DNA of 64,000 bases from JAWMQL01 sp033283165. GTDB taxonomy: Bacteria > Pseudomonadota > Gammaproteobacteria > Pseudomonadales > Halieaceae. The stretch lies in contig JAWMQL010000003.1 in NCBI GenBank assembly GCA_033283165.1, positions 310,001 through 374,000 of the forward strand. Reading direction: 5' to 3'. Below the pieces are notes generated by a model. It did no database searches and was not told the DNA's origin. It saw nothing but the letters and a program-made list of their open reading frames with translations. The position numbers were made by a program, and so were the translations under genes. Below are positions 52,220 through 60,688 of the stretch, piece after piece; within the stretch, counting starts at the first letter, position 1, and the number at the start of each line of letters is the position of its first letter.

Positions 52220-53692
52220 ATGAACATGCCCGAGAGCCTCAAACTTCCCCACCGCAAGCTGCTGATCGGCGGCGACTGGAAGACCGCAACGACACAGGAG
52301 CGCATCGACAGCATCAACCCGGCCGACGGCCAGGCATTTACCGAGATAGAAAGTGGCTCGGAGGCCGACATCGACCTCGCAGTGCAAGCTGCGCGCGCTA
52401 CCTTCGACAGCGTTGGCTGGCGCCGCATGCGTCCCCTGGACCGGGGCAAGCTGATGGAGCGCGTGGCCCAGTTGATTGAGGACAACGCGGAGGAACTGGC
52501 TTTGCTCGAGTGCCTCGACAACGGCAAACCCGCACATCTGGCAGCCATGGTGGACGTGCCTTCCGCAGCAGAAATTTTTCGCTACATGGCCGGTTGGTGC
52601 ACCAAGCTCTCCGGCAAGACCCTGCCCGTTTCCGGCGATGGCAGCCGGTTTCACGCCTACACCCTGCGCCAACCGGTCGGGGTGGTGGGCGCCATCGTGC
52701 CCTGGAATTATCCCCTGGCCATGGCCGCATGGAAAATCGCCCCGGCTCTGGCCGCGGGTTGTACTGTGGTGCTCAAGCCCTCCGAAATCACCTCACTGAC
52801 CGCCTTGCGCCTGGGGGAACTGATACTTGAGGCCGGTGTACCCGAGGGGGCTTTGAATATCGTTACCGGCTATGGCGACACGGCGGGACAGGCCCTGATC
52901 AGCCATCGCGGCGTGGATAAGATCGCTTTCACCGGCTCCACCGCAGTGGGCAAGCACATTCTGCGAGAGTCGGCGGGGGACCTTAAACGGGTGAGCCTGG
53001 AACTGGGCGGCAAATCCCCCACCATCGTCATGCCGGACGCAGATCTGGAACAGGCTATTCCCGGCGCCGCCATGGCGATCTTCTTCAATTCCGGCCAGAT
53101 CTGCTTTGCCGGGTCGCGCCTGCTGGTGCACCGGGATATTTACGACACCGTACTGGCGGGCGTGGCGGAAGTCGCGCGATCGCTGCCTATGGGCAACGGC
53201 ATGGACCCAGAGACCATGATCGGCCCGATCGTGTCGGGACAGCAGCGCAAACGCATCATGGACTACATTGATATCGGCCGATCGGAAGGGTCAGAGGTGG
53301 TGACCGGCGGCGGTAACGGCGGTCTCGATGACGGCTACTTTGTGGAACCCACGATTCTCGCCAATACGTCGCCACAACAGAGGGTGTTCCAGGAGGAAAT
53401 CTTCGGGCCCGTCCTCACTGCCACCCCGTTCAGCGATATCGAGGAAGCCATTGAACTGGCCAACCAGACCCAGTTTGGCCTGGGTGCCAACATCTGGTCG
53501 CAAAACGTGAGCACCTGCCATCGACTGGCTGAGGCCATCAATGCCGGAACGGTCTGGACCAACTGCTATTTCGTCATCGACCCGGCCATGCCCTTCGGTG
53601 GATTCAAGGAGTCGGGGATTGGCCGCGAGGTCGGCGAAGAGGGCTTTACCATGTACACAGAATCAAAATCCGTCTGCGTCAAGCTGGATTAA
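52220..53692 (+). CDS. NAD(P)-dependent aldehyde dehydrogenase
   Basis: A 490-residue tetrameric-type aldehyde dehydrogenase. It has the cofactor region VPWNYPLAMAAWK, the general base E261 in LELGGKSP, the nucleophile C295 in SGQICFAGSR, and EIFGPVL near the end. The next gene, 15 bases downstream, is a zinc alcohol dehydrogenase, so the pair can take a primary alcohol through the aldehyde to a carboxylic acid. In Castellaniella monoterpene degradation, GeoA and GeoB form such a pair; the arrangement here is similar, but specificity is inferred. Confidence 0.92.
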   Translation: MNMPESLKLPHRKLLIGGDWKTATTQERIDSINPADGQAFTEIESGSEADIDLAVQAARATFDSVGWRRMRPLDRGKLMERVAQLIEDNAEELALLECLDNGKPAHLAAMVDVPSAAEIFRYMAGWCTKLSGKTLPVSGDGSRFHAYTLRQPVGVVGAIVPWNYPLAMAAWKIAPALAAGCTVVLKPSEITSLTALRLGELILEAGVPEGALNIVTGYGDTAGQALISHRGVDKIAFTGSTAVGKHILRESAGDLKRVSLELGGKSPTIVMPDADLEQAIPGAAMAIFFNSGQICFAGSRLLVHRDIYDTVLAGVAEVARSLPMGNGMDPETMIGPIVSGQQRKRIMDYIDIGRSEGSEVVTGGGNGGLDDGYFVEPTILANTSPQQRVFQEEIFGPVLTATPFSDIEEAIELANQTQFGLGANIWSQNVSTCHRLAEAINAGTVWTNCYFVIDPAMPFGGFKESGIGREVGEEGFTMYTESKSVCVKLD

Positions 53693-53707
53693 CATTGGAG
53701 TAATCGC

Positions 53708-54814
53708 ATGAGCACCATTACCGCAGCCGTGGCCACGGCGCCGGGCGAAAATTTCTCACTGGAACAGGTGCAACTGGATGAACCGCGGGAAGACGAAGTA
53801 CTGGTGAGGATTGCCGGCGTGGGCATCTGCCACTCGGACATCGCGGCCAGGGAGCAGCACCTGCCCGTGACACTACCGGCGGTACTGGGACACGAGGGCG
53901 CCGGCGTGGTCGAAAAAGTGGGAAACGCTGTAAGCCACCTCTCCCCCGGGGATCACGTGGTACTGTCCTTTCTGTCCTGCGGTCATTGCGACACCTGCAA
54001 CCAGGGGCAGCCGAGCTACTGCCTGCAGGGATTCCTGCCCCAGAATTTTGCCTGCATGAGGTCCGACGGTTCAAAAACCATTCAACGTAACGGAGAAGGC
54101 ATTTCCAGTAACTTCTTCGGGCAATCCTCCTTTGGCACCTACGCCCTGGCAAAAGGCACCAACGCCATCAAGGTCAGACAGGATGCACCCATTGAGCTAC
54201 TGGGCCCCCTGGGCTGTGGCATACAGACCGGTGCCGGCAGCATCATGAAGGCACTGGCCTGTGAGTCCGGGAGCAGCCTGCTGATTACCGGCGGCGGCGC
54301 GGTCGGCCTGGCGGCCGTCATGGCTGGCGCGGTACAGCAGTGCGCCACCATCATCGTGGCAGAACCCCATGCCGCGCGCCGGGAACTGGCGCTCTCCCTG
54401 GGCGCCACCCATGTCATCGATCCAACCGGCGACCAGCCCCTGCCCGAGGCCGTGCGCGCCATTGTGCCCGCTGGCGTCGACTACGGCTTCGACACCAGCG
54501 CCAGGCAAGAGGTCATCGACGGTATGGTGAATTCGATGCGGCCGGCGGGCACCATCGGCCTGGTGGGCATCCCGGCGGACAATCCCAACGTCAGTTTCAA
54601 CGTGATCAGTTTACTTGCACTGGGTCTGAAGGTGGTCGGGATCACCGAGGGCAATGCCGACCCCGCCATCTATATCCCGGAAATGGTCGATCTGTTCATG
54701 GAGGGACGCTTCCCCTTCGACCGCCTGTGCGAAACCTACCGCTTCGACCAGATCAACCAGGCGGTGGAAGAGCACGCCCGGGGATTGTGCGTTAAACCGA
54801 TTCTACTGCCCTGA
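53708..54814 (+). CDS. Zinc-dependent alcohol dehydrogenase (aryl/allyl alcohol type)
   Basis: A 368-residue medium-chain dehydrogenase. Catalytic zinc ligands are C41 (GICHSD), H62 (GHEGAG) and the Cys in PLGCGIQTGAGS. The structural zinc cluster C91, C94, C97, C105 lies in SCGHCDTCNQGQPSYC. The NAD motif is GGGAVGLAA. The family branch contains benzyl, geraniol and perillyl alcohol dehydrogenases, which fits allylic or cyclic alcohols. It shares a transcript with the aldehyde dehydrogenase, and a strong terminator follows. Confidence 0.9.
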   Translation: MSTITAAVATAPGENFSLEQVQLDEPREDEVLVRIAGVGICHSDIAAREQHLPVTLPAVLGHEGAGVVEKVGNAVSHLSPGDHVVLSFLSCGHCDTCNQGQPSYCLQGFLPQNFACMRSDGSKTIQRNGEGISSNFFGQSSFGTYALAKGTNAIKVRQDAPIELLGPLGCGIQTGAGSIMKALACESGSSLLITGGGAVGLAAVMAGAVQQCATIIVAEPHAARRELALSLGATHVIDPTGDQPLPEAVRAIVPAGVDYGFDTSARQEVIDGMVNSMRPAGTIGLVGIPADNPNVSFNVISLLALGLKVVGITEGNADPAIYIPEMVDLFMEGRFPFDRLCETYRFDQINQAVEEHARGLCVKPILLP

Positions 54815-54830
54815 CGGGGCGCCAAAAAAA

Positions 54831-54861
54831 TGCCGCGGCCCTGCGGGGCCGCGGCATTTTT
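54831..54861. terminator. Bidirectional Rho-independent terminator
   Basis: A perfect 11-bp GC-rich stem, TGCCGCGGCCC with GGGCCGCGGCA, closes a TGCG loop. It has a run of A on its left and T on its right, so it can end transcripts from both sides. It sits between the convergent alcohol dehydrogenase and acyl-CoA dehydrogenase genes. Confidence 0.93.
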
Positions 54862-54912
54862 CAACCCGTCGCAGCAGCGCTGGCTGCTGCAGGTCTCGCT
54901 CTCTGGCAGGCT

Positions 54913-56067
54913 CTACCTGTACTGTTTGAGCATATCCCTGGCGATAATGGTCTTCATGACCTCGATTGAGCCACCCGCGATCTTCACAACACGGGCATCG
55001 GCGTAGGCCCGGCAGATCGGATATTCCCACATGTAGCCCCAACCACCGAACAGCTGCAGGCACTCGTCCACTGCCTTGCAGTGCAGATTGCTCAATTGCA
55101 TCTTGGCAATGGCTGCATCCACGGGGCTCAGCTTGCCCTGCATAAACAGTTCGATGCATTTGTCTGTATATACCCGGCCTACCACTGCCTCTGCCTTCAG
55201 TTCAGCCAGCTTGAACTGCGTATTCTGGAAATCCGCAACGGTCTTCCCGAAGACCTCTCGCTGGGTGGTGTACTCGAGAGTCCAGTCGATGACAGTTTCC
55301 GTCACGATGGCACTGCGAATGGCCTGTGCCAGCCGCTCCTGGGCCAGTTTCTCCATCATGATAGCGAAGCCCTGCCCCTCCTCACCGAGCATATTGGCGG
55401 CGGGAACCCGCACGTCCTCAAAAAACAATTCTGACGTGTCCTGTGCCTTCATACCCAGCTTTTCGAGGTTTTTGCCGCGCTTGAAGCCTTGCATTCCACC
55501 CTCGACCAGGAACAGGGTGACGCCCTTCGCACCGGCGTCTTTGTCGGTCTTGGTCGCGAGGACCAGCACGTCGCACAGTTGACCGTTGGAGATGAATACT
55601 TTCTGCCCATTGATCACGTAGTCATCGCCGTCGCGCACGGCACGGGTTCGAATGGCCTTGAGGTCACTGCCCGCGTGAGGCTCGGTCATTCCCAGCGAGC
55701 CAATCCACTCCCCGCTGACCATTTTGGGCAGGAATTTACGTTTCTGCTCCTCGGTGCCGAAGGAGTTTATGTACGTGATAACCAGGTCCGTATGAATAAG
55801 AAACCCCGGACCGGAAAAACCGGAGCGGAATAACTCCTCGAAAACGATGACGTCGTACAGGTAATCGGCGCCAAATCCTCCGTACTCTTCTGCGACCGTA
55901 CACCCCAGGAGACCCGCTTCGCCGGCTTTCAGCCATAACTCCCTGGGTACGATTCCGTCTTTTTCCCACTGTTCGTGGTAGGGAGCGATTTCTTTTTCGA
56001 TAAACTTTCGCACAGTGTCCCTGAACATGTGGTGCTCAGCACTGAATAGGGTTCGCTCGATCATCAT
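54913..56067 (-). CDS. Acyl-CoA dehydrogenase (LCAD/isovaleryl type base)
   Basis: A 384-residue FAD enzyme forming a 2,3 double bond in an acyl-CoA. SLGMTEPHAGSDLKAIRT and INGQKVFISNGQ bind flavin, and RQVFGKTVADFQNTQFKLAE follows. The usual C-terminal glutamate position reads KIAGGS, with Gly, while a glutamate occurs in KLAQERLAQA at the place used by long-chain and isovaleryl enzymes, so that residue is the likely base. AAGGAG precedes two adjacent ATG codons. It has its own promoter with a palindrome. In this setting it may oxidise an alicyclic acyl-CoA. Confidence 0.9.
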   Translation of the reverse strand: MMIERTLFSAEHHMFRDTVRKFIEKEIAPYHEQWEKDGIVPRELWLKAGEAGLLGCTVAEEYGGFGADYLYDVIVFEELFRSGFSGPGFLIHTDLVITYINSFGTEEQKRKFLPKMVSGEWIGSLGMTEPHAGSDLKAIRTRAVRDGDDYVINGQKVFISNGQLCDVLVLATKTDKDAGAKGVTLFLVEGGMQGFKRGKNLEKLGMKAQDTSELFFEDVRVPAANMLGEEGQGFAIMMEKLAQERLAQAIRSAIVTETVIDWTLEYTTQREVFGKTVADFQNTQFKLAELKAEAVVGRVYTDKCIELFMQGKLSPVDAAIAKMQLSNLHCKAVDECLQLFGGWGYMWEYPICRAYADARVVKIAGGSIEVMKTIIARDMLKQYR

Positions 56068-56095
56068 ATGCTCCTTTTAATAACTGCATATAATT

Positions 56096-56109
56096 ATACA
56101 CTAGTGTAT
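56096..56109. promoter_or_regulatory. 14-bp perfect palindrome before the acyl-CoA dehydrogenase gene
   Basis: ATACACTAGTGTAT is a perfect inverted repeat about 30 bases upstream of the dehydrogenase start. It is flanked more loosely by TGCAT on the left and ATGCA on the right, giving an extended near-symmetrical site. It overlaps the expected promoter region, as for a repressor operator. Confidence 0.5.
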
Positions 56110-56207
56110 CATTTACATGCAATCTTTTCTGGCGAATGATTGCCGGCGATTCAGCGGCTATTTCGGGCTATGGAACGAAAGGGTCTACGCGATATTTACC
56201 GCGACAA

Positions 56208-57446
56208 TCAGCGGTAAAGTGCCCGCGCAGCCTCCACCAGCGCTGGCCTGTGGCGCGGGTCGGCGACAGCTATCATCTGTTCCGCTCGCTCCCTCAGGCT
56301 TTTCCCTCGAAGCTCGGCGACACCGAACTCTGTGACGACAGTATCCGCGTCGCCATAAGCTACCGAGGGTGCGGCGCCATTCAGTCGGTGAACTATGCGG
56401 GATTGCTCGCCGCCATGCACCGTGGCGTTAAGTGCAATGATGGAGCGACCACCCGGCGAACTGAGGCTGCCGGCGACAAATTCCGGCAGACCGCCGGGGC
56501 CCGACACGAATCCGTGGGGGAGCACGGTAGAATTGACCTGCCCCAGCAGATCGACCTGCAGGGCACCGTTAATCGCCACGAAAGATTTTGTCGCGGCGAT
56601 GGTCTCGATATTGTGGGTCACGCTGACCGGTTGGAACAATACCCGCGGGTTCTGGTGGAGGTCCCGGTAGAAGCGGTGGTCGCCGAGCGCTACGCCGCTG
56701 AGAATGGGACTGTCGGGACACAGCGCCCCCGCCCTGTCCAGTTCAAGCACCGTGGATTCGATCAATCCCGACTGAATTCTCAGCTTGCGCCGATCAAAGA
56801 GACACCGGGCCACCGCGCCAGCAATGCTGCCAAGCCCCAGTTGCAAGGTGGCGCCGTCCTCAATAAACGCGGCAGCGTTTGCGCCTATTGCCTCGCTGAC
56901 TGCATCACATTTCACGGGCGGCGTTTCGAGTAAGGGACTCTCGAGTTCGAGCCAGTGATCCAGGCTTTCCAGCGCGACGTCGATACCGGGCACTCGCGGC
57001 ATGTGCGGGTTGATAACAGCTATCCGGATGCCGGCGCGGGGCAGTACCAGCGGGGCGAAATCCGCCGTCACCCCATAACTGCAGTAGCCATTGGCGTCGG
57101 GCGCACTGAGCATGACCAGCGCCACGTCGACAGGATTGTTGTGATAAAAACGCATGATGTCACGATAACGCCAGGGGCAGTAGGCCACCCGGTCGTGATT
57201 GACACCAGCTAATTGCGGGGTCATAAAAAAGGTCTGGCAGCGCACGCGCTCACCAGCTCCCGCGTAATCGACGGCATTGACCCCGGGAACGAATATCCCG
57301 CTAACGGTCAGGGGATCCCGGCCTTCGGCGCGGGGTAACACCTGATCCAGATCCGGTATCTCGGCCGCGCAGCCCGATACGTACAGCGACCGGGCCTTCC
57401 CGAGAAGGGGCGCGATATCCTCAAGAGACGCCAGCCGAACGGACAT
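56208..57446 (-). CDS. Acetyl-CoA hydrolase/transferase-family protein, altered active site
   Basis: A 412-residue protein with the two-domain fold of class I CoA-transferases such as 4-hydroxybutyrate CoA-transferase. GLGSIAGAVARCL, a late GLPEFVAGSLSSPGGRSIIAL, and VVTEFGVAELRGKSLRERAE place it in the family. The segment where relatives have the nucleophilic glutamate (HTEM-type, E238 in AbfT) reads IQSGLIES, with Gly at 227, and the IExDLxGQ motif reads ALQVDLLGQ, with Gln297. It may be a thioesterase or a non-catalytic relative. Its ATG overlaps the preceding stop, so it is in the BadH/BadI-like operon. Confidence 0.75.
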   Translation of the reverse strand: MSVRLASLEDIAPLLGKARSLYVSGCAAEIPDLDQVLPRAEGRDPLTVSGIFVPGVNAVDYAGAGERVRCQTFFMTPQLAGVNHDRVAYCPWRYRDIMRFYHNNPVDVALVMLSAPDANGYCSYGVTADFAPLVLPRAGIRIAVINPHMPRVPGIDVALESLDHWLELESPLLETPPVKCDAVSEAIGANAAAFIEDGATLQLGLGSIAGAVARCLFDRRKLRIQSGLIESTVLELDRAGALCPDSPILSGVALGDHRFYRDLHQNPRVLFQPVSVTHNIETIAATKSFVAINGALQVDLLGQVNSTVLPHGFVSGPGGLPEFVAGSLSSPGGRSIIALNATVHGGEQSRIVHRLNGAAPSVAYGDADTVVTEFGVAELRGKSLRERAEQMIAVADPRHRPALVEAARALYR

Positions 57447-58792
57447 CAGGGTGCCTGGCTGGCCCGGGTGTAATTGGCACCGGTTTTCAAGGGCTCCTCA
57501 ATGGCAGACACCGCTGCAATGAGTTCCGGCGGGAGACCGGTGTCCGGCAACTCGCCACGCTGCAACATGGCGAGATAAGCGATCGGGCCGCCCGTCCATT
57601 GCGGCCAACCCGCGGCCAGTACAGCCGATGCATCCACCCGATCATGTGGATCGCCAGAACGCTTCCACACCTCCATCGCAATTGCGCCGAGCATGGCGAG
57701 CCCCGCGGAGCGCTCACGCTCCGACAACAGTCCCTCGACGGAGGAGATATCCACTCCCGCCCTTTCGACGAACGGACCGGCATCTACCGCACTGGCCGCG
57801 CGTGCTATCTGCCCTGTCGAAGTGCCGCTGCTGGCAAGGTAACCACTCGCTGCCGCATGCAAGACCTGCAGGCTCTCGTCAGCCCCCGTGGCCAGCGACT
57901 TGTTCAGGAAACAGGTCACCACCATGTTCGCGGCCACCGGGTCACTCATCAGGTCAACGAAGATATCCCACTCCACATCACAACCCGCATCAAAAGACAA
58001 TCCGCCCCCCCTGCCAACGCAATCGATAATGGACGCGACCGCGGGATAGAGGTCGTGCTGCCTGCGGGACCAGCCGCCACGCGCGATACAGAATTGCTGC
58101 CAGTCAGGCCTATCCAGGAGGGCCGCATCCGCCGGTGGCAGTTGCCAGTCGGGCTGGTCCCACCTGGCTCGGGGAGGGATTTCACCAGCGATATGCACAG
58201 CCATGTCCAGCAGTACCTCCTCGCTGGCGAGACGGTCCACGAGGCCGTGTTCCAGGGCGAATGCCGGTGTCACCGGCGCCCCGTCCAGCAACATTTTCAC
58301 AGCCTCCGCGATTCCGATAAGCCTGGGCAGGCGTTGGGTGCCGCCCGCTCCGGGGAACAGCCCCAGGCCGACTTCCGGCAGGCCGAGCAGGGGCAGGTCA
58401 CGGTCAACGCAGACTCGCGCATGGCAGGCCATGGCCAATTCAAGACCTCCGCCCAGGGCGAGTCCGTTGATTGCGGCGACAACCGGTATCGGGGCCTGTT
58501 CGATACGCCGAAACAACCTGCCAAGGCGACTGAAGCGGTCGCGCATGGTCTGACGGTCCGCCTCGAAGCGCATGTTAGCGAAATCCTTGATCATCACCAG
58601 GTCCGCACCGGCCACGAAACTGCCCTTGCCAGAGCGGATTACCAGACCGCGCAACTGATCACAGGCCCGCTCGAGAGTGGCCTCCAATTCATCCATCATT
58701 TGCTCTGAGAAGACGTTGAAGGGCCGGCCTGGCATATCGAGGGTAGCGACACCGATACCGTCGCCGCGAATCGCGAGGGCGATGTTTTCCAT
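57446..58792 (-). CDS. Enoyl-CoA hydratase fused to a FadB/FadJ-like C-terminal domain, dehydrogenase Rossmann part absent
   Basis: A 448-residue protein. Residues 1-200 form a crotonase with both glutamates (GGGLELAMACH and LPEVGLGLFPGAGG), as in FadB. The linker DLYPAVASIIDCVGRGGG then follows, as in FadB/FadJ. The NAD-binding 3-hydroxyacyl-CoA dehydrogenase domain that should come next is missing, with no GxGxxG. The end (ASAVLAAGWPQWTGGPIAYL) matches the FadJ C-terminal helical domain. Relatives have about 710 residues. The internal ATG was chosen because the longer frame lies inside the BadI-like gene. The separate BadH-like enzyme may supply the missing oxidation. It is a candidate for hydrating cyclohexenyl-type CoA esters. 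Confidence 0.8.
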   Translation of the reverse strand: MENIALAIRGDGIGVATLDMPGRPFNVFSEQMMDELEATLERACDQLRGLVIRSGKGSFVAGADLVMIKDFANMRFEADRQTMRDRFSRLGRLFRRIEQAPIPVVAAINGLALGGGLELAMACHARVCVDRDLPLLGLPEVGLGLFPGAGGTQRLPRLIGIAEAVKMLLDGAPVTPAFALEHGLVDRLASEEVLLDMAVHIAGEIPPRARWDQPDWQLPPADAALLDRPDWQQFCIARGGWSRRQHDLYPAVASIIDCVGRGGGLSFDAGCDVEWDIFVDLMSDPVAANMVVTCFLNKSLATGADESLQVLHAAASGYLASSGTSTGQIARAASAVDAGPFVERAGVDISSVEGLLSERERSAGLAMLGAIAMEVWKRSGDPHDRVDASAVLAAGWPQWTGGPIAYLAMLQRGELPDTGLPPELIAAVSAIEEPLKTGANYTRASQAP

Positions 58793-58802
58793 GATCGAGC
58801 GC

Positions 58803-59597
58803 CTACTTGACGTACTTGGCGAATTCCGGCCTGCGCTTCTCGTTGAAGGCCGCAACCCCCTCCTTCGATTCTTCCGTATCGTAGTAGAGCTTGACCGCTT
58901 GCAGGGCGAATCCACTGACACCGCGGATCGACTCCGAGTCGGCGTTGAACGATCGCTTGGCCAGCGCGAGGGCCGTGGGACTGTGCTGACAGATGGTTTC
59001 ACACCAGGAGGCAACCTCAGCTTCCAATTGATCTGCCGGCACCACCTTATTGACCAGACCCATTTCCAGCGCCTCCTGTGCAGTGTAGCGACGACACAGG
59101 TACCAGATCTCCCGGGCTTTCTTCTCACCCACAATGCGAGCGAGGTAGGCGGTTCCCCAACCGGCGTCCACCGAGCCAACCCTGGGCCCCACCTGGCCCA
59201 ACTGGGCCGTCTCGGAAGCGATTGTCATGTCGCACAGCGTGGCAAGTACGTTACCGCCACCAATGGCGAAGCCGTTGACTGCTGCGATTACCGGCTTGGG
59301 GATATCGCGGATCGCTGACTGCAATTCATCAATCGGCAGGCCAACCACGCCGCGACCATCGTAGTCCCCATCGTGACTGGACTGGTCACCGCCGGTGCAG
59401 AAGGCCTTATCACCCGACCCGGTAAGCACCACGCAGGCGACGGCCCTGTCGCTGGCAGCAGTCAGGAAGGCGTGGATCAATTCCTCGATGGTCTGGCCGC
59501 GAAAGGCGTTGTAGACCTCGGGCCGGTTAATGGTAATCCAGGCCGCTCCGTCGCGGTTCTCGTACAAAATATCCTGATAGGGTAGGGTCACATTCAT
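58803..59597 (-). CDS. badI: BadI-like 2-ketocyclohexanecarboxyl-CoA hydrolase (ring-cleaving crotonase)
   Basis: A 264-residue crotonase of the MenB/BadI branch. From memory it matches Rhodopseudomonas BadI closely over its length: NRPEVYNAFRGQTIEELI, AFCTGGDQSSHDGDYDGRG, VGLPIDELQSAIRDIPKPVI, GYAIGGGN-like GFAIGGGNVLATLCDMTI, GQVGPRVGSVDAGWGTAYLA and KLYYDTEESKEGV. BadI opens a 2-ketocyclohexane ring by hydrolysis to pimelyl-CoA. MenB, the main alternative, lacks the SSHDGDYDGRG stretch and would need menaquinone genes. It lies directly after the BadH-like gene, as in the bad and ali clusters. The natural ring may carry substituents. Confidence 0.82.
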   Translation of the reverse strand: MNVTLPYQDILYENRDGAAWITINRPEVYNAFRGQTIEELIHAFLTAASDRAVACVVLTGSGDKAFCTGGDQSSHDGDYDGRGVVGLPIDELQSAIRDIPKPVIAAVNGFAIGGGNVLATLCDMTIASETAQLGQVGPRVGSVDAGWGTAYLARIVGEKKAREIWYLCRRYTAQEALEMGLVNKVVPADQLEAEVASWCETICQHSPTALALAKRSFNADSESIRGVSGFALQAVKLYYDTEESKEGVAAFNEKRRPEFAKYVK

Positions 59598-59621
59598 GTT
59601 GCTGCTCTCCGTCAGTCTCTG

Positions 59622-60377
59622 TTAGCTCATGGTCAGGCCGCCGGAAACAGATATGGTCTGCCCGGTTATGTAGGATGCGTCTTGAGTGCCGAGGAACGCC
59701 ACAATGCCAGCGTAGTCCTCCGGTTGGCCCATACGCCGTAGGGGAATTCCGCGCGCCATCGAGTTCTTCCATTTCTCCGCCTGTTCTCCAGTACCGACCA
59801 CCGCCGCCATGGCGGGCGTGTCAGTCGGCCCCGGGCACACGGCATTCACGAGCACATTATTCCCGGCCAGTTCCCGGGCCATGGACTTGGTAAAAGAAAT
59901 GGTGCCGCCTTTGCAGGCCGAGTAAACCGCCTCATTGCTGGTGCCCACGCGCCCGGCGTCGGAGGCGATATTAACCACCCTGCCCTCGTTGCGCTCCACC
60001 ATGCGTCGGCAGACCGCGTAGTGCATGTGAATGGGACCATACAGGTTGAGATTGATAATCCTTTGCCACAACTCCGGCTCGGTAGACAGGAACGGCGCAG
60101 GCTTGTCCCAGCCGGCGCAATTGACCAACATCCATACAGGCCCCAGCTCCTTCTCCACGGCTTCTACCGCGCTCTCCACGGCGTCGATGCTGGTGATATC
60201 CGCCTGGAAAAATCTGACCTCGCCGTCACAGTCGGAAGCCTGGGCTTCCCCTGCCGCCGGATTGATATCGAACAGCGCTACCCTGGCGCCCTCCCTGCCC
60301 AACCGCTGCACGATTGCCGCGCCGATGCCGCTACCCCCACCAGTGACAATAACGACTTTCCCCTCTAAACCCTTCAT
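59622..60377 (-). CDS. badH: BadH-like 2-hydroxycyclohexanecarboxyl-CoA dehydrogenase (SDR)
   Basis: A 251-residue short-chain dehydrogenase with cofactor motif VTGGGSGIGAAI and catalytic YSACK. Stretches such as NCAGWDKPAPFLSTEPELWQ, NIASDAGRVGTSNEAVYSAC, VNAVCPGPTDT and ISVSGGLTMS correspond to BadH, which oxidises the 2-hydroxyl of cyclohexanecarboxyl-CoA to the keto form. The ATG with GAGG eight bases upstream was chosen over two earlier in-frame starts. It is the first gene of a four-gene operon with the BadI-like hydrolase, shortened FadB-like protein and CoA-transferase-like protein. Other cyclic 3-hydroxyacyl-CoA substrates are possible. Confidence 0.82.
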   Translation of the reverse strand: MKGLEGKVVIVTGGGSGIGAAIVQRLGREGARVALFDINPAAGEAQASDCDGEVRFFQADITSIDAVESAVEAVEKELGPVWMLVNCAGWDKPAPFLSTEPELWQRIINLNLYGPIHMHYAVCRRMVERNEGRVVNIASDAGRVGTSNEAVYSACKGGTISFTKSMARELAGNNVLVNAVCPGPTDTPAMAAVVGTGEQAEKWKNSMARGIPLRRMGQPEDYAGIVAFLGTQDASYITGQTISVSGGLTMS

Positions 60378-60688
60378 TGTTTGCCTCATCAGAACCAAGA
60401 ACACGGGGCGATAACGTATGGCGATACCTGCCGGGCATGCTTAACGTCTTCACCATGGCGCCCCACGCCTTTTACACCCGGGACGCTCCGATCATAATAT
60501 ATTAGTTCGCTACTGTAAAGTACGCTATGTTATATAATACGCCGAGGCGAAATTTTTGCAGTGTGGCATTGCAATTTTATTTGCATATGTATCATACGGT
60601 ATGTTACTATTATTATTGTTTACTATATTTGGAACTGCGCCCGACTGCTGAATCCCCGCGAATAATTCAACAGAAAAGGTATACCGAC
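60378..60688. promoter_or_regulatory. Divergent promoter region, BadH-like operon and acyl-CoA dehydrogenase operon
   Basis: A 311-base gap without a gene. It is AT-rich in its right two thirds and contains CATAC-G-GTATG (60593-60603), GCATATGTATC and ATGTTATATAAT, the last a plausible -10 region. It must drive two divergent catabolic operons and resembles the other AT-rich islands of the cluster. Confidence 0.5.

Noticed and set aside
58803..59597. BadI-like gene as MenB of menaquinone synthesis
   Set aside because: The loop SSHDGDYDGRG and the C-terminal KLYYDTEESKEG favour BadI, and the neighbours are a BadH-like dehydrogenase and acyl-CoA enzymes, not men genes.
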